Shown: piece after piece, positions 21,003-30,051 of the stretch
How positions within the stretch are numbered: the stretch's first letter is position 1
How the letters are laid out: every line of letters starts with the position of its first letter
DNA from: Methylocystis sp.
Lineage (GTDB): Bacteria; Pseudomonadota; Alphaproteobacteria; Rhizobiales; Beijerinckiaceae
NCBI GenBank assembly: GCA_022843405.1
Contig: JALHNQ010000024.1
Location: 1-48,042 of the forward strand
Reading direction: 5' to 3'
Length of the DNA: 48,042 bases
Notes under the pieces: generated by a model
Told to the model about the DNA's origin: nothing
Seen by the model: the letters and a program-made list of their open reading frames with translations, nothing else
Databases searched by the model: none
Program-made: the position numbers and the translations under genes

Positions 21003-21123
21003 AGGCTGTCCCTAGCACCACTTCTTCCTGGCAGGGAACAAATCCACCGCGATGCCCATGATTCACAGGCTGGACCCTATTCCCAGATGCTATGGGGCCG
21101 AGCGCAAGACGGGCTAAGCTCGG

Positions 21124-23553
21124 TCAGTCCGGCACGATCCGCAGCGGCGCTGAAAAGTCGGGCAGCGAGTCAAAACTGATCGGACCGCCGAAGGTGAAGC
21201 GCACCGCCGGCGGCTCGACCGGCTTGAAATGGCGATCCATGACGCCGACTCCGCAAACGGCCCCCGGAGCGACGCCGTTGGCGCATTGCTGATAGAGCGC
21301 GTCCGTCGGCAGCACCGAGCCATAGGCGTAAGTGATCTGGTCGGAACGCGAGTTGAAAATATTGAAGGCGTCGATCTGAAAGCGCCAGCCCCCATCCCAA
21401 CGATAGCCAAGCCGCGCATTGAAGGTGCCGGTGGCCGGCGAGGTGTAATAACCGTCGGGCGTCAACGGCCGCGTGCCGAAATAGCGGTATTTCATGCCGG
21501 CGAACCAGCCGGTGGCCTCGCCGATTTCGAGCCCGCCCATCGCCACGATCGCCGGGGCGTTGAAGAGATAATTGCCAGGCGCGTTGCCAAGAAAGGTTCC
21601 GTAAGGCAGCGCCTCGGGCGCGGTCAGTTCGACATAGCCGAGCCAGGCGTTCTGATCGACGCCGCGGAAGCGGGTGTTCACAAGCGCCACATTGCCGTCG
21701 AAGCTGACCCAGGAGACCGGGTGATAGTGGTTGGCGATTTCGATGCCGTAGCGGCGGCTCGGGCGGCCGAATTCCGTCGTGCCGGCGTCGCCGACATATT
21801 GGTTCTCGGAATCGAGATTGAGCCAGAACAGGCTGACGCTCGATTCCAGGCCGGGAACGAATTTCGTGCGCCAGCCGATTTCCGCGCCGCGCGACTTGAC
21901 GAGCAGCGGAATGCGCGCGGCGACCGAGAAACTGTCCAGGTCGAAACCTTCGATGCCGCCGATTTCCGCGCTCGAGAAGTTCTGCACCGTGCCGCGCGCG
22001 TCGGTCGAGTGGAACCCTTCGCCGAAATTCAGGAACATTTCGGTCGCATACCAGGGACCGAGAATGATCGACGCCTTGGGACTGAAAATCGCCGCGTCCT
22101 TCTGGCCATTGTTAAAGGGACCGGTCCACAGGAAGACCGGCGTCCCTGCGCTGTTGAAGACTTTCGGCGCGTCCCACAGCGTCTGTATCGAATTGGTGGC
22201 GGCTGAATAAAGGTCGACGCGCGCGCCCGCCACCGTGCGCAGCCACGGCGTCCAACTGACCGTCGTGTCGGTCCAGATGCCGATGCTGCCCTCGCCGACA
22301 TAATCGTTGCGGATCGCGTCGTAACTGGTGCGGCGGAAGCTTTCCTGCAGGCCTAGACGAATATCGTCATAGCGGCCCTGAAGCCCGAAGCGCGTTTGGA
22401 CCGGAAGACCGAATGAGCTCCAGGCGATGCCGTGCTGCGCGTTGACGCCGACGATCGTGCGCCGGTCGAATTGGCGGAACTGATCTCCGATGTCAGGATG
22501 CGCAAGGAAATAAGTGAAGTTGTTGTAGAGTTCCAGAGTCGAGCGGATCGCATAGGCTTCGACGCGCGAATAGTGATTGCCTTCTGTTTGGCTCCACCGT
22601 CCCGACAGCGAAAAACGGGTCGTGTCGCCGCCGTCGGTCGGGTCCATCGTGCCCCACAGCGACATCAGGCCGGAATTCACGGCGCGCATGGGAATCTGAT
22701 CGGTCGAATACCAGCGGTTGGCGTAAGCCATCGCGGTGAGCGACATGCCGTCGCTCTGGGTGCCGCGCGTCCAACGCAAAACGCCGTTGATCTTCTTTAA
22801 TTCGTCGCCGCGCTGCCACGGGCCGTTGTAGACGTTCATCTCCACGGCGCCATAGGCGTCGCCGCCATAGATATCCTTGTAAGGCTGGATGGCGAAGCCG
22901 CGGCCATAGCCGAAGCTGCCGCCGGTTCCGGAGAAATAGCCCTTGTCGATCTTATCGATGTATTGGATGTAAATGGAGCCAGCCGAAGAGAAATCGCCAT
23001 CTTCAGCTGCATAAGGCCCCTTGTGCACCAGAATTGACGACAACAGCTCGGGCATGAGGAAATTCGTGTCGGCGTAGCCCTGCCCGTGACCATGGGTGCG
23101 CATGTTGAGCGGCATGCCGTCAAGATAAAGCGCCAGATCAGTGCCGTGATCGAGATTGAAGCCGCGCAGGAAATATTGATTGGCCTTGCCGTCGCCTGAG
23201 TGCTGCGAGACGATCAGGCCCGGCACGATTTCAAGCGATTCGCTTGGACGCGCATAAGGATAGGCCGTCACTTCCGCGCCTGTGTAGAACTTGTCGCTGG
23301 AGGCGGTGAGCGGCGGCGGCTTTTGCGCCTCCGAAACTGTGGGATCCTGAATGACCGGCGCGGGCGCGGGACGAACCGGTCCGCGCGTCGCATGCCCGCT
23401 CGAACGCGAAGGCCGCGCAGCGGTGCTGGCCGCTGGGCGCTGACCGCCGACATTGATCGTTGGCAGCGCGGTGAATTGCGCCTGCGCCTCAGCGCCAATG
23501 AGCGAGATCGCGATGGCGACAGCGGATACGGAAGCGGCGTTTCTGCGGTTCAT
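21124..23553 (-). CDS. TonB-dependent outer-membrane receptor, probably nickel-regulated
   Basis: An 809-residue outer-membrane transporter. A signal peptide (ending AEAQAQ, about residue 26) is followed by a TonB-box-like LPTINVGG, a Pro/Ala/Arg-rich linker to about residue 75, the plug domain (PSESLEIVPGLIVSQHSG, then QYFLRGFNLDHGTDLALYLDG) and a long beta-barrel with many aromatic strand ends. The plug has HTHGHGQ-like histidines near residue 154 (RTHGHGQGYAD) that could contact metal. The upstream gene on the same strand is NikR, and a promoter-like pair plus a palindrome lie between them, so nickel or a nickel chelate is the best guess for cargo. Cargo is inference; the receptor class is certain. 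It ends in Asp instead of the common terminal Phe. Confidence 0.92.
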   Translation of the reverse strand: MNRRNAASVSAVAIAISLIGAEAQAQFTALPTINVGGQRPAASTAARPSRSSGHATRGPVRPAPAPVIQDPTVSEAQKPPPLTASSDKFYTGAEVTAYPYARPSESLEIVPGLIVSQHSGDGKANQYFLRGFNLDHGTDLALYLDGMPLNMRTHGHGQGYADTNFLMPELLSSILVHKGPYAAEDGDFSSAGSIYIQYIDKIDKGYFSGTGGSFGYGRGFAIQPYKDIYGGDAYGAVEMNVYNGPWQRGDELKKINGVLRWTRGTQSDGMSLTAMAYANRWYSTDQIPMRAVNSGLMSLWGTMDPTDGGDTTRFSLSGRWSQTEGNHYSRVEAYAIRSTLELYNNFTYFLAHPDIGDQFRQFDRRTIVGVNAQHGIAWSSFGLPVQTRFGLQGRYDDIRLGLQESFRRTSYDAIRNDYVGEGSIGIWTDTTVSWTPWLRTVAGARVDLYSAATNSIQTLWDAPKVFNSAGTPVFLWTGPFNNGQKDAAIFSPKASIILGPWYATEMFLNFGEGFHSTDARGTVQNFSSAEIGGIEGFDLDSFSVAARIPLLVKSRGAEIGWRTKFVPGLESSVSLFWLNLDSENQYVGDAGTTEFGRPSRRYGIEIANHYHPVSWVSFDGNVALVNTRFRGVDQNAWLGYVELTAPEALPYGTFLGNAPGNYLFNAPAIVAMGGLEIGEATGWFAGMKYRYFGTRPLTPDGYYTSPATGTFNARLGYRWDGGWRFQIDAFNIFNSRSDQITYAYGSVLPTDALYQQCANGVAPGAVCGVGVMDRHFKPVEPPAVRFTFGGPISFDSLPDFSAPLRIVPD

Positions 23554-23559
23554 TCGGCG

Positions 23560-23621
23560 TCACCAACATGCACATATTGTGATTTTTTTTAAAAATTGTC
23601 TTACGCAACGCGCCAGGTCAA
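23560..23621 (-). promoter_or_regulatory. Candidate promoter and operator of the TonB receptor gene
   Basis: On the minus strand a TTGACC box (23616-23621) is followed after 17 bases by CAATTT (23593-23598). Downstream, close to the expected RNA start, lies an imperfect palindrome (23560-23582) with arms TCACCAACATG and CATATTGTGA. It does not match the E. coli NikR half-site GTATGA. Given the nikR gene next door it is a candidate NikR site; that link is inference. Confidence 0.4.
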
Positions 23622-23675
23622 TCGGCTCGAAGCAATTTGCCGAAAGCGTTGCCGATTTGCCACAGAGGACGCGCT

Positions 23676-24143
23676 CTAGCTGGAATGATGCGCGTGATTT
23701 CGTTTGGGAAGATGATCGACATGGGGGGCTTCGCCCTGCGCGACATCCGCCGGCACGACGACGAGTTGCCCGTAGCGCACGCCGCGTTCGCCGATCAAAT
23801 GATCGGCGAAATGCTCTACGTCCGACTTCTGGCCCTTGAGCAGCGACACTTCGAGACAGGTGGCTTCGTCGATATGCACGTGGAGCGTCGCGATCGACAT
23901 ATCGGCATGAGAATGATGATCGTTCATCAATCTCTTCGACAGCTGTCGCGTCTCATGGTCATAGACATAGACGAGCGCCGCCATGCAGGAACGGGCGCTA
24001 TCGTCTGATTCGGGCGTCTTGAGCAGCCCGGCGCGAACGAGATCGCGCACCGCTTCGGAACGATTTCGATGGCCGCCCGCCTCCATATATTGGTCGAGCG
24101 CGCTCATCAGCTCTTCGTCGATCGTGATCGTTACGCGCTGCAT
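23676..24143 (-). CDS. nikR: Nickel-responsive transcriptional regulator NikR
   Basis: NikR is a ribbon-helix-helix repressor that binds DNA when loaded with Ni(II). The 155-residue protein has an N-terminal RHH domain (RVTITIDEELMSALDQYM, then RSEAVRDLVRAGL) and a C-terminal ACT-like domain. All four high-affinity nickel ligands are present: His77, His88, His90 and Cys96 (LHVHIDEATCLE), one residue offset from the E. coli numbering 76/87/89/95. The last 15 residues add five histidines (HVDHLPKRNHAHHSS), an extra tail that may bind metal. GGGAGC precedes the ATG. The TonB receptor gene follows 122 bp downstream on the same strand and is the likely target. Confidence 0.94.
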   Translation of the reverse strand: MQRVTITIDEELMSALDQYMEAGGHRNRSEAVRDLVRAGLLKTPESDDSARSCMAALVYVYDHETRQLSKRLMNDHHSHADMSIATLHVHIDEATCLEVSLLKGQKSDVEHFADHLIGERGVRYGQLVVVPADVAQGEAPHVDHLPKRNHAHHSS

Positions 24144-24389
24144 CAGTGGGCTCCCGGCTCTCCGCGCCTGTGCTTGTCGTCAACGGCTCCAGGGCGCGGC
24201 TGCTTATTGTATCGCCTAGCGGCGCAGACCGCCACTAGCTGGGCGCGCGCTCATCGCGCCGCTGGATCTCGGATTCATCGATCTGGAGCGGCAAAGTTTG
24301 CGGCCCCTCGGCAACCCGTTCGGCCCGAGGTTGTCACCCATGTCTTGGGAACAATTCGTCGCCTATGTCTTCAGACTGGACAGCTTCGA

Positions 24390-24466
24390 TGGCGGTCCCG
24401 AAGGGATTCGAACCCCTGACCTTCGGTTTAGGAAACCGCTGCTCTATCCTGCTGAGCTACGGGACC
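24390..24466 (-). tRNA. tRNA-Arg (anticodon CCT)
   Basis: A full cloverleaf on the minus strand, 77 nt including an encoded CCA (plus-strand TGG at 24390-24392). The acceptor stem is GGTCCCG/CGGGACC, the D-arm contains TAGCTCAG, the anticodon loop is TTCCTAA with anticodon CCT, and the T-loop is TTCGAAT. It reads codon AGG. The top base pair of the anticodon stem is an apparent G/A mismatch. No integrase lies beside it. Confidence 0.95.
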
Positions 24467-24527
24467 GCGCGTAGCGGCTTTTAGCATAGCGCCGGCGTTT
24501 GAAAAATTCCCCGCTCCTCCGCCGCGT

Positions 24528-25520
24528 TCAAACGCCGCCGCGCGCCATCAGGCGCTTCTCCCAGTCGAGCGCCTGGCGAACGATTTCGTCGAGATCGTCA
24601 TATTGCGGCCTCCAGCCGAGCGCCTGCTGAATTCTGCCATTCGCGGCGACGATCGCGGCCGGGTCGCCCGGACGGCGCGGCGCAATTTCAACCTCGAAAT
24701 CGACGCCCGAAACCCGCTTCACCGATTCGATCACTTCGAGAACCGAAAATCCGCGCTCATAGCCGCAGTTCGCCGTGAGATTGGCGCCGCCGTCGCGCAG
24801 ATAGCGCAGAGCGTCGAGATGCGCGCGTGATAGATCGGTGACCTGGATATAGTCGCGCACGCATGTGCCGTCGGGGGTCGGATAATCGTCGCCGAACACC
24901 TGCAGCTTCTTACGCAGGCCGAGCGTCGCCTGCGCCGCGACCTTGATGAGATGCGTGGCGTTCGGTGTCGATTGTCCCGAGCGTCCCTTCGGATCGGCGC
25001 CGGCGACGTTGAAATAGCGAAGCGCGACATAGGCGAGGCCGTGGGCGCGGGCGGTGTCCTCCAGCATCCATTCGACCATGAGCTTCGATCGCCCATAGGG
25101 TGAAACCGGCTTCAAGGACTCGTCCTCGGTCACCGGATTGTGCAGGGGTTCGCCATAGACGGCGGCCGTCGACGAAAAGATGAAGCGCTTGACGCCGCAT
25201 GCGACCGACGTTGCGAGCAGCGTGCGGGCTTTCGCCGTATTGTTGAGATAATAGCCCAGCGGATCGGCGACGGAGTCGGGGACGACAATTTTTGCGGCGA
25301 AGTGAATGATCTCGTCGACGCCATGGCGCTCGATCAAATTCGAAACGAGGCTTTCGTCGCCGAAATCGCCGATGACAAGCGGCGCGCCGTCGGGAACCGA
25401 CCAGCGAAAGCCGGTCGACAGATCGTCGAGCACGATGGGCGCTGATTCGCCGGCGTCGAGCAGTTCGAGAACCGTATGGCTGCCGATATAGCCGGCCCCG
25501 CCCGTCACCAAAACCGTCAT
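24528..25520 (-). CDS. galE: UDP-glucose 4-epimerase
   Basis: GalE interconverts UDP-glucose and UDP-galactose with bound NAD. The 330-residue short-chain dehydrogenase-type protein begins with the Rossmann motif GGAGYIG (residues 7-13). It has the catalytic Ser/Thr region FSSTAAVYG (residues 115-123) and the YxxxK pair Tyr142/Lys146 in SPYGRSK. RYFNVAGAD and the C-terminal PRRPGDPAAIVA motif are typical of GalE. The ATG at 25520 fits the Rossmann start. It is divergent from galU, which makes the UDP-glucose it uses, so the two may share control in supplying sugars for surface polysaccharide. Some GalE homologues act on N-acetylated or uronate sugars; this cannot be separated by eye. Confidence 0.94.
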   Translation of the reverse strand: MTVLVTGGAGYIGSHTVLELLDAGESAPIVLDDLSTGFRWSVPDGAPLVIGDFGDESLVSNLIERHGVDEIIHFAAKIVVPDSVADPLGYYLNNTAKARTLLATSVACGVKRFIFSSTAAVYGEPLHNPVTEDESLKPVSPYGRSKLMVEWMLEDTARAHGLAYVALRYFNVAGADPKGRSGQSTPNATHLIKVAAQATLGLRKKLQVFGDDYPTPDGTCVRDYIQVTDLSRAHLDALRYLRDGGANLTANCGYERGFSVLEVIESVKRVSGVDFEVEIAPRRPGDPAAIVAANGRIQQALGWRPQYDDLDEIVRQALDWEKRLMARGGV

Positions 25521-25677
25521 GCCGGCGCCCTTCCTCTAATGTGCTGCGTCTGACTTGCGCGCGCCGCGCCCCGACGTGGGTTAGCCTGCGACATTTACAG
25601 CAGGTTCTACCAACGGGCGAAACCGTGCTACACGCCCCGGCGTCGTCGCTACCCCCGTCATCTCAATGGAACTCTTC

Positions 25678-26562
25678 ATGAGCAAACGCATTCGCAAGGC
25701 TGTTTTCCCCGTCGCCGGACTCGGCACGCGCTTCCTGCCCGCCACCAAGGCCGTGCCCAAGGAGATGCTGACCGTCGTCGATCGGCCGGTCGTGCAGCAT
25801 GTCGTGGATGAGGCGCGGGAGGCGGGCATAGAACATTTTATTTTCGTCACCGGGCGCGGCAAGGGGGCGATCGAAGATCACTTCGACATGGCCTATGAGC
25901 TTGAGGACACGCTGCGCCGCCGCAACAAGTCGAAGGAATATGAAGCTCTGATGTCGGACCTGCCGGCCGCCGGCGCGACGAGCTTCACCCGCCAGCAGGC
26001 GCCGCTCGGCCTTGGCCACGCCGTGTGGTGCGCGCGCGACATTGTCGGCGATGAGCCTTTCGCGGTGCTGCTGCCCGACATGATCACGCTTCCCGCCAAG
26101 GGCAAGAGCGCGCGCTGCCTCGCGGAGGCGGTCGCGGCTTATGAAAAGCATGGCGGCAATATTATCGCGGTCGAGGAAGTGAAGCCGGAAGAGACGCATC
26201 AATACGGCATCGTGGCGCGCGGCAAGGATTATGGCGCGACCTTCGAAATCACCGGCATGGTCGAGAAGCCGCCGCAGGGAACGGCGCCCAGCAATTTCAT
26301 CATTTCCGGACGCTATATCCTCGAGCCGGAAATTTTTGCATTGCTTGAAAAGCATGAAAAAGGCGCGGGCGGCGAAATTCAGCTCACCGATGCCATGATC
26401 CATCTCGCCAAGACGCGGCCCTTCCACGCCGTGCGCTTCGACGGACGCACTTACGACACGGGCTCGAAGCTCGGCTTTCTCGCGGCCAATGTCGCTTTCG
26501 GCCTCGCGCGGCCCGATGTCGCCGATGGACTTCGCGCCGAATTGAAGAAGCTGCTCGATTAG
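25678..26562 (+). CDS. galU: UTP-glucose-1-phosphate uridylyltransferase
   Basis: GalU makes UDP-glucose from UTP and glucose-1-phosphate. The 294-residue product starts with the nucleotide-binding motif [20 protein letters not shown], followed by [22 protein letters not shown], the VLLPDM metal-site strand, and VEKPP in the sugar-binding half. The frame opens at an ATG at 25666, but the ATG at 25678 ([11 protein letters not shown]) is preferred because GGAA sits about ten bases upstream and the earlier ATG has no ribosome site. It is divergent from galE with 157 bp between starts. The product supplies glycosyl donors for envelope polysaccharides and glycolipids. Confidence 0.95.
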   Translation: MSKRIRKAVFPVAGLGTRFLPATKAVPKEMLTVVDRPVVQHVVDEAREAGIEHFIFVTGRGKGAIEDHFDMAYELEDTLRRRNKSKEYEALMSDLPAAGATSFTRQQAPLGLGHAVWCARDIVGDEPFAVLLPDMITLPAKGKSARCLAEAVAAYEKHGGNIIAVEEVKPEETHQYGIVARGKDYGATFEITGMVEKPPQGTAPSNFIISGRYILEPEIFALLEKHEKGAGGEIQLTDAMIHLAKTRPFHAVRFDGRTYDTGSKLGFLAANVAFGLARPDVADGLRAELKKLLD

Positions 26563-26719
26563 CGTGTATGTTCAACGCTTGTGCGCGTCTGTTGCGTGAG
26601 CGAAGGCCTGGTGCCTGCTTCCCCGGTTTGACGCAGGCGCGCGCGCTTCTCTAAAGATTGAAGAGTTCTTTTGAAATCGGCGCGAAGCCGCGCCTGATTG
26701 AAATCAAGCAAGGGATTGA

Positions 26720-27946
26720 ATGCTGATGCCGCAACAAGGCGCCGCAGGAAGAATCGTCATTACCGGAATGGGCGCGGTGTCCGCCGCCGGCGTTGGCGCC
26801 GCGGCGCTCTGGCGCGCGGCGCGTGACGGCGTGTCCTGCGTGCGGCCGGTAAAACTGCCGCGTCCGTTCACCGGACGAATCGGAATCGCCGCGCAGGTCC
26901 CGGATTTTGATCCCGCGGCCTATATCGGCGCCGAACTGCTTCCCTACTGCGATCCGTTTACGCAATTCTCCATCGTCGCCGCCGACGAGGCGCTGGCGCA
27001 GGCCGGGTTCGAGGGCAAAGAGGTCGGCGGGCCGCGAACGGCGGTCATTATCGGCACCGGCATCGGCGGCGCCACGACGATCGATAACAACGCCTATCAG
27101 GAATATAAGATCGAGACCCGGCCGGACACATTGACCGTGCCGCGTCTCATACCGAGCGCCGCGCCGACGACTCTCGGCATGCGCTATGGCGCCAAGGGTC
27201 CGACCTTCGCGCTCGCCTCCGCCTGCTCCTCCGCCACGCAGGCGATCGGCGAAGCCTTTGAAATGCTGCGGGCCGGCCGCGCCGATCGCGCCATCGCCGG
27301 CGGCGCCGAAGCCTGCGTGACCAATGGCGCGATTCGCTCTTGGGAGGCGCTGCGCGTCTTGACCCCCGATCTCTGCCGTCCGTTCTCGCAAAAGCGCAAC
27401 GGCATGACTCTCGGCGAGGGCGCGGCGGTCTTCATTCTGGAGACGCTGGAGGCGGCGCAGGCGCGCGGCGCAACGCCGCTCTGCGAACTCGCGGGCTACG
27501 GCACGACGAGCGACGCCTTCGATCCGCTGCGCGCCGATGTCGAAGGCCCATCGCGCTGCATGCGGCTCGCGCTCGAAAGCGCCGGACTGGAGCCCGGAGA
27601 CGTCGATTATCTCAACGCCCACGGCACGGCGACCTACGCCAACGACATCACCGAATCGCAGGCGATGCGCGCCGTTTTCGGCGACAGGCCGCCGCCGGTG
27701 TCGTCGACAAAGCCCGTGCACGGCCATGCGCTCGGCGCAAGCGGGGGGTTGGAGCTTGCGATCACGATTTTCGCGCTGCGCGATCAGATCGCGCCGCCGA
27801 CGATCAACTTTCTCGAGCCCGATCCCAAATGTGAGGTCGACGCCATTCCCAATGTCGCGCGCAACATGCCGATTCGCGTCGCGCTATCGAATTCTTTCGC
27901 CTTTGGCGGCATCAACGCCACGCTCGCCGTGCGGGGACTATCCTAA
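26720..27946 (+). CDS. Beta-ketoacyl-ACP synthase, FabF/KAS II type
   Basis: A 408-residue condensing enzyme that would extend an acyl chain with malonyl-ACP. The Cys-His-His catalytic set is complete: Cys169 in ACSSAT, His301 in NAHGTAT and His336 in the KPVHGHALGASG motif, which also contains Lys331. An extra His (334) stands in that last motif. The start has AGGGA a few bases upstream. There is no ACP, malonyl transferase or reductase nearby, and galU lies 157 bp upstream, so this is probably not the main fabF but a specialised copy, for example for a long-chain or modified fatty acid. NodE-like and secondary-metabolite synthases share these motifs, so the exact role is open. Confidence 0.87.
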   Translation: MLMPQQGAAGRIVITGMGAVSAAGVGAAALWRAARDGVSCVRPVKLPRPFTGRIGIAAQVPDFDPAAYIGAELLPYCDPFTQFSIVAADEALAQAGFEGKEVGGPRTAVIIGTGIGGATTIDNNAYQEYKIETRPDTLTVPRLIPSAAPTTLGMRYGAKGPTFALASACSSATQAIGEAFEMLRAGRADRAIAGGAEACVTNGAIRSWEALRVLTPDLCRPFSQKRNGMTLGEGAAVFILETLEAAQARGATPLCELAGYGTTSDAFDPLRADVEGPSRCMRLALESAGLEPGDVDYLNAHGTATYANDITESQAMRAVFGDRPPPVSSTKPVHGHALGASGGLELAITIFALRDQIAPPTINFLEPDPKCEVDAIPNVARNMPIRVALSNSFAFGGINATLAVRGLS

Positions 27947-27969
27947 GCGGCTCCGATCCAAATGGTTCG

Positions 27970-28395
27970 TCACGCCTCGCGCAGTTCCTTGTTGAGTCCG
28001 TCGACGCCGTCCGAAATCGCGTTGTCTATGAGCGCTACGATTTCGTCTCGATGCTCGGGGGCGACGTCGAAGGTCACCGTCCAGGACAGAACGCTGTGCG
28101 ACGCGCCGTCTTCTTGAATCTCGACCACGCCCGCATAGTCTTTCACCGGAAATGGGTGAAGCGGTCGCTCGTAACGTAGCCGACGCGCGGCGGCGTCGAT
28201 CTCGACGATGCGGTCGCGCATTTCTTCGCCGGTCGTCAGCGTCATGATTCGCCAGGCGCCGACGCCCACGCCTTCCAAGCGGCAGGCGGAGATGATCGGG
28301 AACCAGCGATCGAGCCCGCCGATGCCGGCGATCGCCGCCCAGGCTCTCTCGGCGGAGGCGTCGAGCTTTTTCGTTATGTTGACTGTCGCGTTCAT
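27970..28395 (-). CDS. SRPBCC (START-like) family protein
   Basis: A 141-residue protein with the START/polyketide-cyclase fold pattern: VNITKKLDASAERAWAAIAG at the N-terminus, the DRWFPIISACRLEG strand, and a long C-terminal helix HRDEIVALIDNAISDGVDGL. These helix-grip proteins bind small hydrophobic ligands. The start at 28395 has GGTGG upstream; an upstream in-frame ATG at 28422 is less likely. It is convergent with the ketoacyl-synthase gene (23-bp gap) and 94 bp downstream of a small membrane-protein gene on the same strand. No catalytic residues are identifiable. Confidence 0.8.
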   Translation of the reverse strand: MNATVNITKKLDASAERAWAAIAGIGGLDRWFPIISACRLEGVGVGAWRIMTLTTGEEMRDRIVEIDAAARRLRYERPLHPFPVKDYAGVVEIQEDGASHSVLSWTVTFDVAPEHRDEIVALIDNAISDGVDGLNKELREA

Positions 28396-28489
28396 TTGCT
28401 TGCCACCCCGCGTTCTCCGCAACCATCACGTCATATTTTTTGCCCGCGCCTTTATGCTTTGGCGACTCCGTGCGCCTTCGGGCGAGGCT

Positions 28490-28885
28490 TCAACTTGAAA
28501 CTGGCCAGAAGGCCGCAGTCAACAGCGCTAAGGCAATCCAGAAGCCGATTTCGAGCGTCTCGATGACCGGCTGAACGCGCTGGACCGCGCCAATGATGTG
28601 CACGACGATCATCAAGGTCCAAACCATCGCCATAAACTCGAATGTCGGCGTCATGGCTTCGGCCGTCAATGCGGCGCGGAACATGAAGAAGTTCAAGATG
28701 AGGGCGAACGCGCCAAGACATCGGCCGAAATAAAGCGCGAGGTCGCGGCTTTCGGGGAGGCGCCAGCCGACGAGGCGCGCCCACTGAAGCGGCGCGACGG
28801 CGATCGGAATCGAAAAGAGAACGAGGGTTAGCGCCGCGAGAACGAGCAGAAATGTTTGCGCATGTTGCGTCCAAAGGCCGATCAT
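28490..28885 (-). CDS. Small four-helix membrane protein
   Basis: A 131-residue integral membrane protein of unknown function with four hydrophobic segments, near residues 10-32, 52-72, 82-100 and 112-130. The last helix begins ETLEIGFWIALALLTAAFW. The only charged cluster is the loop RLVGWRLPESRD. A strong GAGGAGG ribosome site lies seven bases before the ATG, so translation is likely. It is divergent from the AraC-type regulator (107 bp between starts) and precedes the SRPBCC gene, suggesting a small operon that the regulator may control. I do not recognise a named family. Confidence 0.72.
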   Translation of the reverse strand: MIGLWTQHAQTFLLVLAALTLVLFSIPIAVAPLQWARLVGWRLPESRDLALYFGRCLGAFALILNFFMFRAALTAEAMTPTFEFMAMVWTLMIVVHIIGAVQRVQPVIETLEIGFWIALALLTAAFWPVSS

Positions 28886-28992
28886 CCAGTCGCCTCCTCG
28901 ATTTTGCCGACAAACCAGGCTAGGCGCAGAGGGCGCGAGAAACTTGCCATTTCGCGTCAGCGGTGAAACTTTCGCGGCGCAGGAGGCGATCA

Positions 28993-30042
28993 GTGGGCGC
29001 AGTCGGATTCACGAAAGCGCGTTCGATGGGACCGGTCGCAGAAGCTGTCGAGCGGGCCGGCGGCTCGGTCGCACGCGTCTTCCGCAAGGCGGAACTGCCC
29101 CTGCGCCTGATCGAGGCGCCGGAGCAATTCATCCTGCTGAGAGACCAGCTCGCGCTCGTCGAGCACGCCGCGCGCGAATTGGACGACGAGACGTTGCCGC
29201 TGCGCCTTTCCACTCAGGCCGGCATGGAAGGGCTCGGCGTCTTTGGCGGACGCGTGCGAACGGCGCCGACGCTCGAAGACGCCATTGAGCGCTGCAATTT
29301 TGGCATTCGCTCGATGTTGCAGTCCATGACGCATATGAGTTTGGCTGAGACTGAGGGCGGCGCGCGGCGTCTCATGGCTTGGACATACGAAATCTTGGAT
29401 GATGCGCCCATCGGGCGGCGGAAGAACGAATTGCTCGCCTTCGGCTATATGCTTTCGGCCCTCAAACATTTTGCGGCCGGCCCGCCGCTGCGGGCGACGC
29501 TGCCGCAAAAGCCGCCGGCGCGTGCGGCGCTGGAAGACATTCTGGGCTGCGAAGTCGCCGCCGGAGAAAAAGCCGCGCTGATCTTTCCGGCCGACTTCTT
29601 GCGCAACGCCAATCCCGCATGCGTCGATCCGATCGACGCGCGCATCGACGATGTTCCGGCGCCGACGGATTTTTCCGCAGGCGTCGAACGCCTCGTCGAA
29701 CTCGCGCTGCTGGAGCGCCATCCGACGATTGACTATATCCGCCGACGACTGGGGCTCTCCCCGCGCAGCTTGCAACGCCGGCTCGCTGAAGCTGGCGAGA
29801 GCTTCGAAGCGATTCGCCGCCGCGTCGTTCTTGCGAAGGCCCAAGCGCAATTGAGCGGCGGGGCGACGCCGATTACACAGATCGCCTATGAGCTCGGTTA
29901 TTCCGACGCCGCGCATTTTTCGCGCGCGTTCGTCGGCTGGACTGGCCAGACTCCGCGCGCTTGGCAGCGCGCCGCGTTGTCCGGGCAGGAAAAGCGCGCC
30001 TTGCCGCCCTCGGGACAAAGCTTTACTAGCCCAATGCCTTAG
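28993..30042 (+). CDS. AraC-family transcriptional regulator
   Basis: A 349-residue regulator. The N-terminal two-thirds match the AraC-type arabinose-binding-like domain of the OruR/ArgR-like group (a long helical ligand domain). The C-terminal part has the two helix-turn-helix motifs: HPTIDYIRRRLGLSPRSLQR then PITQIAYELGYSDAAHFSRA, with the WTGQTPRAW signature end. An upstream frame extends to 28963, but the GTG at 28993 is chosen because AGGAGG (28981-28986) lies six bases before it. The divergent small-membrane-protein and SRPBCC genes are the obvious targets. The short direct repeat GAAACTT at 28939-28945 and 28965-28971 in the gap could be half-sites. The inducer is unknown. Confidence 0.88.
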   Translation: MGAVGFTKARSMGPVAEAVERAGGSVARVFRKAELPLRLIEAPEQFILLRDQLALVEHAARELDDETLPLRLSTQAGMEGLGVFGGRVRTAPTLEDAIERCNFGIRSMLQSMTHMSLAETEGGARRLMAWTYEILDDAPIGRRKNELLAFGYMLSALKHFAAGPPLRATLPQKPPARAALEDILGCEVAAGEKAALIFPADFLRNANPACVDPIDARIDDVPAPTDFSAGVERLVELALLERHPTIDYIRRRLGLSPRSLQRRLAEAGESFEAIRRRVVLAKAQAQLSGGATPITQIAYELGYSDAAHFSRAFVGWTGQTPRAWQRAALSGQEKRALPPSGQSFTSPMP

Positions 30043-30051
30043 GAGCATCGT

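Noticed and set aside
21098-21123. CCGAGC/GCTCGG inverted repeat just after the TonB receptor stop as a terminator
   Set aside because: The stem is only six pairs with a 14-base loop and no T-run; too weak to call.
24390-24466. tRNA-Arg as a possible integration site of a mobile element
   Set aside because: No integrase, no duplicated tRNA 3' end and no change of gene type was seen on either side.
24340-24470. Short plus-strand frame running through the tRNA (GGPEGIRTPDL-type peptide)
   Set aside because: This is the known artefact of translating the opposite strand of a tRNA gene.
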